From Cohaesibacter sp963556055 (GTDB lineage Bacteria > Pseudomonadota > Alphaproteobacteria > Rhizobiales > Cohaesibacteraceae), in assembly GCF_963556055.3 (NCBI RefSeq), contig NZ_CAUVYE020000008.1, forward strand, positions 620,001 to 684,000: 64,000 nt of DNA. The letters are read 5' to 3'. Position 1 is the stretch's first letter; each line of letters begins with the position of its first letter. Positions 44,492-52,623 of the stretch are shown here, one piece after another. The position numbers were made by a program, and so were the translations under genes. The notes beneath the pieces are model-generated. The model was not told the DNA's origin. It did not search any database and saw nothing but the letters and a program-made list of their open reading frames with translations.

Positions 44492-45019
44492 ATGATGCAA
44501 CATGTGATCTTGTCAGGCTGCTCGGGAGGTGGGAAATCCACACTGCTCAATGAGCTCGCTTGCAGGGGTTTTGAAACAGTGCCTGAACCGGGAAGAAGAA
44601 TTATCGACCTTGAACGAGAAGGAGATGGATCTGCGCTCCCTTGGGTGAATATGGAAGCATTCGCTAGGCGGGCGCTTGAAATGGCAGCGCGAGACAAGCT
44701 TCAGGTCAAGCATGAATCTGAGTGGCAATTCTTTGACCGTAGTCTCATCGACGCTGCCGTGGCTCTAGAGAGCGCAACCGGTGAAGCGGTCGAGAACACA
44801 CTAGCGCCTTTTCCTCGCTATTATGCGAAGGTCTTCATGACACCGCCATGGTTCGAGATCTATTCGATGGATATAGACCGTGTCCATGGCTTTGAAGAAG
44901 CTTTAGGTGAATTTGATCGCTTGGTAGCCGCTTATAATAGATTAAGCTATAAGGTTATTCACTTACCTAAAACAGATGTGCAGAGCAGAGCTGATTTTGT
45001 TTTACGCTTGCTCCGCTGA
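44492..45019 (+). CDS. AAA-type small NTPase
   Basis: 175 residues. Walker A LSGCSGGGKSTLLNELACRG at residues about 7-26, then ETVPEPGRRIIDLEREGDGS, WQFFDRSLIDAAVALES (Walker-B-like FFDRS) and a C-terminal YKVIHLPKTDVQSRADFVLR. This matches the AAA_28 / NTPase-like kinase fold often found in phages and islands. Nucleotide kinase or ATPase activity is likely; target unknown. It stands alone, followed by about 690 non-coding bases. Confidence 0.75.
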   Translation: MMQHVILSGCSGGGKSTLLNELACRGFETVPEPGRRIIDLEREGDGSALPWVNMEAFARRALEMAARDKLQVKHESEWQFFDRSLIDAAVALESATGEAVENTLAPFPRYYAKVFMTPPWFEIYSMDIDRVHGFEEALGEFDRLVAAYNRLSYKVIHLPKTDVQSRADFVLRLLR

Positions 45020-45709
45020 CCAATTCAGTTTTGGGACTAAGCTCATAGAGCCTAACGCTTACCTGCCGCTTCGACCTGAATCACGGTTTATTTGTTTTGA
45101 TGGGAAGTACGGCATCGGATTTCCTCTCCGCCATTTTCCATTTTAAGTTATTGAAAATATTATATTTTCTGGAATTGTTTAATTTCTTTCCCCCTTTTTG
45201 TCCCCCTACAAATTAGTTGACTCTCTGGGCTTTTGTGTCGAACAGCCTTTCCAAGAGAAAAAGCAACTTCCCCCGTTTCGCACACGATATTCGCATATGA
45301 AGGCAGTGTTGGAGACAAATTTACTCCGTCCGCAATGAGTTGCGAGTGAAATACGTGGCTTCTAGGTATCGCTAGGGAGAAGTCGCTCATCAATTCAATG
45401 AGCACCATCTGACAGGTGACGTGCAAGGGGAGTGAAGTGGTCGTTTGCTGCGTTTAGAAGAAACGACAAGACTGGGGCCTCAGGCAGACAATCAGATGTC
45501 CGGGTATCTATAGGTAAAACAGATGGCGTAGATTCTTGTATCACGATCGAATTTTGGCTCAAAGTCGGCGATGCTGGTCGTATGGAATATAAGAATATCT
45601 ACTGGTTTTAGCATTGGACCGGTCGCCATCAATGCACAAAAATCGCTCATTTTGGCTCGACGATTTTTCCGGAACAAGTTATGGTTGTGTCGCGGGAGGT
45701 GGGTGAGCG
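45020..45709. other. Non-coding stretch between the left arm and the defence cargo
   Basis: About 690 bases. Two minus-strand frames (45160-45426 and 45492-45677) lack ribosome sites and known motifs. An AT-rich patch with poly-T and C-runs is at 45150-45220. Likely promoter region for the Gabija-like operon plus decayed sequence. Confidence 0.5.
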
Positions 45710-47341
45710 ATGCATATCGAGAAAGTCAAAATCAAGAATTTCAAGTGCTTTGAAGGTTGGTTCGAGATTGATTTCGATCAGGGTGTCAATATCATCGTTG
45801 GCAACAATGAGGCAGGAAAATCCACGCTGCTCGAAGCGATTCATCTATGCCTAACAGGCATGTTGAATGGAAAATATCTTCGCAACGAATTGTCTCCCTA
45901 TCTCTTTAACAGGAATACCGAACAAGCGTATTTGGAGAGCATAGCCACGGAAAATCCACAAGAACCACCGGAAATCCAGATCGAACTATATTTTGACGGC
46001 GATGAAGATGAGCTGGAAAACCTTCGCGGAAACGACAACTCCGAGACGAATGATAAGGCGCGGGGCCTCCACTTTTCAATCAAGTATGACAAGAAATACG
46101 ATGGCGCCTATACCAAGTTAGTGAAGGGCAAAGAGCTCAACTCGATACCCTTGGAATTCTATCATGTACAATGGTCGGAATTCTCCCGCCAACCAGCAAC
46201 GGCCCGCACCATTCCAATCAAGTCGGCCCTCATAGATTCCACTAGCACACGAGTGCAGAGCGGTTCGGATATGTACATCGCTCGCATCGTCCGAGAGTTT
46301 TTGGACGACAGCGAACGTGTTGCCATATCCCAAGCCCACCGTAAGCTAAAAGACGCCTTCAAGGCGGACCGCAATGTCGGCGCTATTAATGATAGACTGG
46401 CAGAAGCGGCGAAAATCAGCCGAAAAAAGGTTAGCATCTCGGTCGATATGTCGTCTCATAATGCCTGGGAAAAAAGCCTCATGACATATATTGAGGACGT
46501 GCCCTTTCACTATATCGGCAAAGGCGAGCAGTGCATTGTCAAAACGCGCCTCGCACTGAGTAGCAAAAAGAATAAAGAAGCGACCGTATTGCTGATCGAG
46601 GAACCTGAGAACCACTTGTCGCATTCGAAGCTCAACCAGCTCATCAGCGATATCAGTACCGATAATAGTGGGAAGCAGGCCATCATCTCCACGCATAGCA
46701 GCTTCGTTGCCAACAAACTCGGATTAGACCATCTGATATTGTTGCGAGACGCGAAGGTTACACGGATCAAGGATCTGGACGCGAGCGACTTCTTTCATAA
46801 ACTCCCCGGTTACGACACTCTGCGTCTGGTGTTGTCAAAAAAGTCGATTCTTGTCGAGGGTGATGCGGACGAGTTGGTTGTTCAGCGGGCCTACATGGAT
46901 GCTAACGATGGAAAATTGCCGATCGACGATGAAATTGACGTCATCTCAGTCGGGCTTTCATTCCTGCGTTTTCTCGAACTGGCGATGAATTTGAAGATTC
47001 CCGTCGTGGTCGCGACCGACAATGATGGCGATATTGCTGCACTCAAAAAGAAATATGACAAATACGAGAACGTCCGTCATATCAAGATCTGCTATGACCC
47101 AGTGGTGGATAAGGGCAATCTGGTCTTTGGTGACAAACCCTTCAACTACAACACCCTCGAGCCGAAACTGGTCAAAGCGAATAGCGTCGAGCTTTTTAAT
47201 AAGCTGTTCGGCAAAAAATATGAGCTCGATGACCTCCATCGCTACATGAAGAACAATAAGACAGAGTGTGCGCTGGCCATCTTTTCGTCCGAGGCAAAAA
47301 TCGAATACCCCAAATATATTCTGGACGCGATAGCCAAATGA
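45710..47341 (+). CDS. OLD-family ATPase/TOPRIM nuclease, GajA-like
   Basis: 543 residues. N-terminal ABC-type ATPase: IKNFKCFEGWFEIDFDQG, Walker A VGNNEAGKSTLLEAI (about residues 28-42), Walker B TVLLIEEPENHLSHSKL, and the H-loop ISTHSS. C-terminal TOPRIM: SILVEGDADELVVQRAY (catalytic Glu) and PVVVATDNDGD (D-x-D). This is the class 2 OLD layout, in which a UvrD-like helicase gene follows; the pair is the Gabija anti-phage system. The next gene overlaps it by ATGA, so translation is coupled. GajA itself is a sequence-specific nicking nuclease held back by nucleotides. GC and codon use are lower than the chromosome. Confidence 0.88.
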   Translation: MHIEKVKIKNFKCFEGWFEIDFDQGVNIIVGNNEAGKSTLLEAIHLCLTGMLNGKYLRNELSPYLFNRNTEQAYLESIATENPQEPPEIQIELYFDGDEDELENLRGNDNSETNDKARGLHFSIKYDKKYDGAYTKLVKGKELNSIPLEFYHVQWSEFSRQPATARTIPIKSALIDSTSTRVQSGSDMYIARIVREFLDDSERVAISQAHRKLKDAFKADRNVGAINDRLAEAAKISRKKVSISVDMSSHNAWEKSLMTYIEDVPFHYIGKGEQCIVKTRLALSSKKNKEATVLLIEEPENHLSHSKLNQLISDISTDNSGKQAIISTHSSFVANKLGLDHLILLRDAKVTRIKDLDASDFFHKLPGYDTLRLVLSKKSILVEGDADELVVQRAYMDANDGKLPIDDEIDVISVGLSFLRFLELAMNLKIPVVVATDNDGDIAALKKKYDKYENVRHIKICYDPVVDKGNLVFGDKPFNYNTLEPKLVKANSVELFNKLFGKKYELDDLHRYMKNNKTECALAIFSSEAKIEYPKYILDAIAK

Positions 47342-48477
47342 TGGGGCCGAACAAGCTTTATATAGCTGCGGCAGGTTCCGGCAAGACTACCTACCTCGTA
47401 AGGCAGGCTCTTGCCGTCGAGAACCGTCGCGTCCTCATCACTACCTACACGGAATCGAACGAAGAAGAGATCCGGCGCAAATTTTTTGAAATCAATGGTT
47501 CAGTTCCGGGTAACGTGCATATCCAGACTTGGTTCAGTCTGCTGATTGAGCACGGCGTCAAGCCCTTTCAAGGCAGGCTGTTTGATTGGGATGTCGCGGG
47601 CATGAATCTGGCCTCGAAGAAATCGGGCTTTCGCTATCTCAACCGGCAGGATCGTCCAATCTACTGGGGTGAGAATGATTTCAGGCCCTACTACTTCGAC
47701 GATCGAAATCGCGTTTATTCAGACAAATTGTCGAAGCTGGTGACGCGGTGCAACGAAGCATCGGATGGCGCTGTCATCGACCGACTATCTCGTATCTATC
47801 CCTTTATTTTCGTGGATGAGGTGCAGGATCTGGCAGGCCATGACCTCGACATTCTGATGACGCTTTTCAAGAGTCCTTCCAACATCGTCATGGTGGGCGA
47901 TCCCCGACAGGTCACCTATTTAACCCATCTGGAGGAGCGTTTCAGAAAGTATAGAGACGGAGGAATTGTTGACTTCATTCGGACCGAGATTCCCCGAAAA
48001 GTAGCCTGTGATATTGATGAGACAAGCTTGGTTGCCTCGCATCGCAATAGCGCCGATATCTGCGAACTCTCGTCAATGCTTTACCCAAAATTGTCTGATG
48101 TGAAGGCTTGCAAATGTCCAGACTGCAGGCAACTGGTCCCTGATGATTCCGGACTATTCATCGTCCGGCGAAAGGATCTGCCACGCTATCTCGAAACGAG
48201 ACAACCGGTGCAGATTCGATGGAGCTCAAGCGTCAAAGTCGCATCCGCCGATCTGCCAGCACTTACGTTTGGACGGTCAAAGGGCCTCAGTTTTGATCGA
48301 GTTAATATTTATCCCACCAAGGAAATGATAAAGTGGCTGAAAAACGCCCAATCCCCGTTGAAGGCCGAGACCCGTGCAAAACTCTATGTTGGCCTCACCC
48401 GCGCTAGATATACGGTGGCAGTGGTCTACAATCCCGCCGATGGAGAGGTTGTTCCAGGATTTACGGTTTTCGAGTAG
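47338..48477 (+). CDS. UvrD-like helicase, GajB-like, short form
   Basis: 379 residues. SF1A motifs: I IAAAGSGKTTYLV, Ia LITTYTESNEEEI, II FIFVDEVQDLAGHDLD, III IVMVGDPRQVTYL, V FGRSKGLSFDRVNIYPT, VI LYVGLTRARYTVAVV. Shorter than the GajB I know (about 490 residues), lacking most of the 1B/2B insertions. A cysteine cluster C-K-C-P-D-C sits just after the QR-type middle part (about residue 260), possibly zinc-binding. The start ATG 47338 overlaps the stop of the nuclease gene (ATGA), so the two are made together. In Gabija the helicase is thought to sense DNA ends or replication intermediates. Confidence 0.82.
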   Translation: MMGPNKLYIAAAGSGKTTYLVRQALAVENRRVLITTYTESNEEEIRRKFFEINGSVPGNVHIQTWFSLLIEHGVKPFQGRLFDWDVAGMNLASKKSGFRYLNRQDRPIYWGENDFRPYYFDDRNRVYSDKLSKLVTRCNEASDGAVIDRLSRIYPFIFVDEVQDLAGHDLDILMTLFKSPSNIVMVGDPRQVTYLTHLEERFRKYRDGGIVDFIRTEIPRKVACDIDETSLVASHRNSADICELSSMLYPKLSDVKACKCPDCRQLVPDDSGLFIVRRKDLPRYLETRQPVQIRWSSSVKVASADLPALTFGRSKGLSFDRVNIYPTKEMIKWLKNAQSPLKAETRAKLYVGLTRARYTVAVVYNPADGEVVPGFTVFE

Positions 48478-48674
48478 AGAAATCGCCGAAACTTGTTTCC
48501 TGAGCCATCTCTATTCAAAAGGCACCAACCGCGAACGGCTCTAGTCATGAATAGTGTTCGCTTTCAGTGCATTGGAGCTAAGGGGGTAATGACCGCAATG
48601 AAGACGCGAAGGCGCCATTTATTGGGACCACTGTCAATGGCAGGCTTGGGCAGTGCCTCTGTTTAAGCAGGATT
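48478..48674. other. Intergenic stretch after the helicase gene
   Basis: About 200 bases with no gene and no strong terminator seen. Confidence 0.4.
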
Positions 48675-48854
48675 CTATCTGCTGGGTTCTTTCGGCGAAA
48701 ACGTCAAGTTGCATATGTAGCTAGCGCTGTAGCCGAGACTAAAGTTTCCAATGATCGAGTTAAGTTCTTTTCCCATGGCAATTCCCCCTATTATTGACAT
48801 CGGCCCAATGCCGAAATTTCCAAATGCGTAGAGGATGCCGGTCGCCAGAAGCAA
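48675..48854 (-). CDS. Possible small membrane protein, perhaps truncated
   Basis: A frame open from about 48930 codes for a plausible hydrophobic stretch (KSIIAVLLLATGILYAFGNF, then IGPMSIIGGIAMGKELNSII, SLGYSASYICNLTF) and stops at 48675. No ATG or GTG lies before the hydrophobic part; the only usable start is TTG at 48854, which would cut into the span (59 residues). It may be the rest of a longer gene broken at its 5' end. Confidence 0.35.
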   Translation of the reverse strand: MLLATGILYAFGNFGIGPMSIIGGIAMGKELNSIIGNFSLGYSASYICNLTFSPKEPSR

Positions 48855-49393
48855 AACAGCAATTATCGACTTCGTTGTATGACGTTTTCCATACGGCGTT
48901 CCCGCCGAAAAAACCCTCCAAATTTATATGGGGGCAACTAGGTCGTTTTTCAAGTCCTATTTAAACGACCGTTTTTTGGGCGAAGTGGAACTGCTGTATG
49001 GCGCGCCTCTATGAACGTCAGGTAATGGGGTGTCGCTATTCCACATCTGTTGGCTCACAAGGGTCGGCAAAGGGCAGCGACTGCTATTTACGAGACTCAG
49101 TGACCGTTGTTACTAGGCTATGCGCTGCATCAGACTGTTATGAGCCCAAACTCAACGTTGGACATGGTGAGACCTTTCGCATGCGCGAAAGGGGGGCGAA
49201 AACTGCGACCCATTGCGGTCACTCGCCAGTCGACAAATGTTCCAAAGCAACTTCCCCATTGCTGACTTTCGATTGAAGCACAGCATTCCCATTGGACAAG
49301 GGTCTACGATGTTCGCGCCAATTCAGGCAAACGTTCAGTGTTTTCTGTTAAGCTATGCCTCGACACACTGCTAGCTAAAGAAGAAAAAATTGC
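48855..49393. other. Non-coding stretch inside the cargo
   Basis: About 540 bases. A plus-strand frame of 92 codons at 48998-49276 is cysteine- and arginine-rich without a ribosome site or any known motif, so it is not called. Probably decayed DNA. Confidence 0.45.
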
Positions 49394-49954
49394 TCACGAC
49401 TTTTCAAGTCGATGCCATGCTTCTCGAAACTCAGGCTTGTCATAAGCCGTTGGCTGGAGCCAGTGCGATATTACCCCTGACTTACTTTTTGCTGGATCGC
49501 TTATGTGACATAGCTCCTTGACCTCGTCGAGTCGAAGAATATAGCAGACAGGCTGGTTTTGCTTGGCGTTAATCGTGAGGATCCACCACTCGGAACGGAG
49601 ATTGTCCAGATTGCTACCTAGGCCTACAGGAGCGCGCTTCGATAGCCCCTTGCTTTGAACACCAAATATAATTGACTCATCGTCATTCGAGCAAAATAGA
49701 TCGCTTCCTTTTGCGTTTCGTGCAGTCGGCATCACATTCCAACCACGGCGAGACAATTGCCACCCCACATAGTGCATTGCAGCGTTGCCTGTCGCTTGTG
49801 AAGATTTAACATCCATTATGTTTTCCAGTATTTTGCAATATTCAAAACTTCCGTCGAAATTGAGTTTATTCGATTTACTGCTTTCAGCTTGATCAATGAG
49901 AAGAGAAAGCATGCTCTCTCTGCTCGTCGAATTATATTCGAATGAGCAGCCCAT
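49394..49954 (-). CDS. PD-(D/E)xK-like nuclease-fold protein with variant active site
   Basis: 186 residues. The core HYVGWQLSRRGWNVMPTARN - GSDLFCSNDDESIIFGVQSKG fits the PD-(D/E)xK fold: a helix ending at G-W, then a strand with the D of GSD and a following strand with Q-S-K in place of D/E-x-K. The C-terminal part (WWILTI, VCYILRLDEVKEL, HWLQPTAYDKPEFREAWHRL) resembles small proteins of this class found in islands. A shorter start at the M of MDVKSS is possible. It lies 90 bases downstream of the KAP NTPase gene on the same strand and is probably its partner. Nuclease activity is inferred from fold only. Confidence 0.6.
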   Translation of the reverse strand: MGCSFEYNSTSRESMLSLLIDQAESSKSNKLNFDGSFEYCKILENIMDVKSSQATGNAAMHYVGWQLSRRGWNVMPTARNAKGSDLFCSNDDESIIFGVQSKGLSKRAPVGLGSNLDNLRSEWWILTINAKQNQPVCYILRLDEVKELCHISDPAKSKSGVISHWLQPTAYDKPEFREAWHRLEKS

Positions 49955-50044
49955 TGCTGCCGTTCCTCAGTCAGCATACTCCATAATGCTGGCTCCACGT
50001 TCCGGACATTCGATCAAGCCGCAGCAAGTTGCTTGTTGTGAAGG

Positions 50045-52201
50045 CTAATCGTCATCTCCACGCCTTTGACGATCCCATGCTTCGAGAAAGACACGCACAG
50101 TTTCTTTCTCTTCAGCAGTGATAGCCCCACTGTCTTGGACGGCTTTGAGCGCCTCTCGAAAGGCCGTGACGTCAATGATATCCGTGTCATCATTGATTTG
50201 TGCCGTAACAGTACGCCTAGATACACGATCTCCCAACCAACCAAAGCCCCCCATGCCCATGGACCATGATTCTCCCGTCATCGCTTGCGCAAGGATGACC
50301 AAGCCCTTTGGGTCGGTGAGCAATGCATCTGTCCAATTTCGGACCTCAGATGGGTCATTGTCCATAAAATCCATCCACCGATAAAGAATGTGGAGCAAAT
50401 CTGGATGGCCTAAGAGCGTTCCGTTTGTGGCAGCAGAACGAATTGCGTCTAGCGCTCGACCAGTAAGCTCTGGCAAGACAGCTTCTGTAGTGAGGCAATC
50501 TTCCTCTCGTGTTGGCTGCCGACCTTCACGGACCTGGTAATCGCCTTTGGCTGATGACACAAAATCCACGAGCCACCCTAACGCCGCGTTTCGGGTGGCA
50601 ACCAAATATAGATCCGATCGCTCTTGGATCGTAAAACGATCGCGCGTAAGACGCCTTATGAGCCAGTGATAGCGAAGGCTTGTGTTCGCCATCGCCATAA
50701 AGCCCCTTTCAGCATCCCCTATTTGATCGATTTCGTCGTGGATTTCAAACAGGGCACATATTAGTGGTTGAACCTTTGCCTTTTCGACACGTGCTCCATT
50801 CGTCGTGAGTTCGTCGAGATACACTGGAACCATTGACTGACCTGTCCGGCGTTCGACCTGAGATGCCTTACGAAATGCTGACTGTATGAAATCCCGATCT
50901 TCAGCCTTATCAATGAGTTCATCGATTAGTGCGGCCGACAAAACCTCATCACTAAGGGAAAGACGAAAGTAAGTGTCGAAATGCGTTTCGATGCAGATTC
51001 GGCGTTCAGCACTCCACTCGCGAGTCCATTCTCCGGTATAGCCCATGTTTTCTAACCGAGGGAATATCCGCTGAAGAGCCGACTTGGCACGCTCATGCCT
51101 ATCTTCGGGCATGTCCCGAAGAAATACATCAAATCGGCTTTCGTCGTTTCCGTTTGCGCCGTGCTGGCCTTGCGTACCGCATACCAACTGTTTGTTTGAT
51201 TTGATAGCTGAAAAAAGAACTGGTTCATAAAGCCTGAGAGCTTCTAGAGCCACAAAATCGGCCGAATTTATATCGCCCGCAATCGCAGGCCACGTCACGC
51301 TAATAGCATTTTGGAAGCGGCTGACGTGACGAGGAGAAGTTATGTACGGCGCAACAACGTCGTAAAAGACATTCATGAAGCGGACTATTTGCTCCTCGTC
51401 GGGCGATCCACAGATCTCGGAGATCGATGCTAACACTGCATTGTTAAGGTCCGTAGGAAGCGGAGCCGGAAGCTCAAACCCTGCTTGTATGATCTTTTCA
51501 AGAAAGTGAGGGCCTTCTGATGGGTACTTCTCGCTAACCGCATTTTCAGCGAGTTGTCTATCAAACACTACAAGGTACATCACGTTTGGCAACCGCCCCA
51601 CTGACTTGATCAGTCGAAAAATGGCGAGAGCTTCGTCTGGAGCCAACCGATCTAAATCATCAATAACGACGAGAAACCTTTGATCTTGTTCAGCAAGTAC
51701 TTCGGCCAGCTTTTGAAAAGTCGTTTCCAAGGTGTCTCCCTCAGGGAAGAAGCGCTTTGCGAAATCAAACGCCCCACCGATCAGCCCGGCAAACGGTCCT
51801 GCCGGAGTGAGAGCAATTGCGGGTCCTATTATAGGACCTGCTTGCAAGACCCCACGCCCCAACCTCGGAACCAGATCTTTGACCTTGTCTTTGAGCGTTG
51901 AGCCTAGCACTGCGTTAAGGTTTTGAAGGAACGCAAGGGCCAGTGCCTCTTCGCCCCTGTACCACCAACACTTGAATTCAGTAATGACAAGTCGAGAATC
52001 ATTGGCTTCATTCAGCGCTGATCGGATAAGATTAACCGCGCTGCTTTTCCCAGAGCCCCACGGTCCATTTAAGGCAATTGTGGTGCCGATCGGTTCTTCA
52101 ATTTTCAAGATGCTTTTCGCCAAAGAAGCGGCGAACGGAGCAATTCCATATCGGTCATCTTCACTGCTTTCGATTGGGCTATCGTTGAAATAGTTTTTCA
52201 T
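50045..52201 (-). CDS. KAP-family P-loop NTPase
   Basis: 718 residues. Walker A ALNGPWGSGKSSAVNL at residues 43-58, Walker B FLVVIDDLDRLAPDEALAI, and YLVVFDRQLAENAV, the standard KAP pattern. A hydrophobic segment between the two Walker motifs (GVLQAGPIIGPAIALTPAGP, then FAGLIGGAFDFA) is the membrane insertion typical of KAP NTPases, so it is likely membrane-associated. The last 350 residues are helical with no known domain. It is divergent from the small-membrane/TPR pair across 243 bases and upstream of the PD-(D/E)xK-like gene. KAP NTPases occur in several anti-phage loci; defence here is inference from context. Confidence 0.85.
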   Translation of the reverse strand: MKNYFNDSPIESSEDDRYGIAPFAASLAKSILKIEEPIGTTIALNGPWGSGKSSAVNLIRSALNEANDSRLVITEFKCWWYRGEEALALAFLQNLNAVLGSTLKDKVKDLVPRLGRGVLQAGPIIGPAIALTPAGPFAGLIGGAFDFAKRFFPEGDTLETTFQKLAEVLAEQDQRFLVVIDDLDRLAPDEALAIFRLIKSVGRLPNVMYLVVFDRQLAENAVSEKYPSEGPHFLEKIIQAGFELPAPLPTDLNNAVLASISEICGSPDEEQIVRFMNVFYDVVAPYITSPRHVSRFQNAISVTWPAIAGDINSADFVALEALRLYEPVLFSAIKSNKQLVCGTQGQHGANGNDESRFDVFLRDMPEDRHERAKSALQRIFPRLENMGYTGEWTREWSAERRICIETHFDTYFRLSLSDEVLSAALIDELIDKAEDRDFIQSAFRKASQVERRTGQSMVPVYLDELTTNGARVEKAKVQPLICALFEIHDEIDQIGDAERGFMAMANTSLRYHWLIRRLTRDRFTIQERSDLYLVATRNAALGWLVDFVSSAKGDYQVREGRQPTREEDCLTTEAVLPELTGRALDAIRSAATNGTLLGHPDLLHILYRWMDFMDNDPSEVRNWTDALLTDPKGLVILAQAMTGESWSMGMGGFGWLGDRVSRRTVTAQINDDTDIIDVTAFREALKAVQDSGAITAEEKETVRVFLEAWDRQRRGDDD

Positions 52202-52444
52202 TTAATCCCCATTCACAGCGGCCGGAAACAGCCTGAGATTGAATCAATATCGCAACAAAGCAGTTGCAAGAGTTCGGAGCTGATTAGAATCAAACATTGA
52301 CAATGAATCGCGCAAGCTCAACCTATTGTCGAATACTATAGAACTTGCACCCAATTCTGCTCTATATTGGGTGTATAACAGCGACGGGGGCAATAGACGT
52401 GTTTCTTGGCATCCTCATGCTAAACACAAGATTAGAGGCGCAGA
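52202..52444. promoter_or_regulatory. Divergent promoter region between KAP and the TM/TPR pair
   Basis: 243 bases, AT-rich, must contain both promoters. No operator-like inverted repeat was recognised. GAGG at 52434-52437 is the ribosome site of the small membrane protein. Confidence 0.5.
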
Positions 52445-52618
52445 ATGTTGGAAAATGCATACTGGATTGCGGGCATCGTTGTAGCGATAGCTACGGTTAT
52501 CGGACTTTTAGTCAAGCTCAATAGAGGGAAGTCAATAACCACAAATCAAAACGCCCGAATCTCGGGCCAAAATAATACGGTAAATCAGAGCGCCAAGAAC
52601 CGAGACGGAGACAGCTAA
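52445..52618 (+). CDS. 57-residue single-span membrane protein sharing a motif with the next gene
   Basis: A short N-terminus (MLENAY), one membrane span (WIAGIVVAIATVIGLLVKL, residues 7-25), then a polar tail KLNRGKSITTNQNARISGQN, ending NTVNQSAKNRDGDS. AGAGGCG lies before ATG 52445. The tail holds K-L-N-R and, at residues 37-48, A-x-I-S-G-x-x-N-x-V-N-Q; both recur at the start of the 1184-residue protein encoded six bases downstream. The gene is too small for most gene finders. Likely inner-membrane with a cytoplasmic tail. A membrane effector or anchor for the next protein is my hypothesis, not an established function. Confidence 0.75.
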   Translation: MLENAYWIAGIVVAIATVIGLLVKLNRGKSITTNQNARISGQNNTVNQSAKNRDGDS

Positions 52619-52623
52619 GTAAG

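Noticed and set aside
45160..45677. Two minus-strand frames (88 and 61 codons) before the Gabija-like operon
   Set aside because: No ribosome sites, no family resemblance, and AT-rich low-complexity surroundings.
48998..49276. A 92-codon plus-strand frame in the cargo
   Set aside because: Composition rich in Cys, Arg and Thr, no start signal and no motif.
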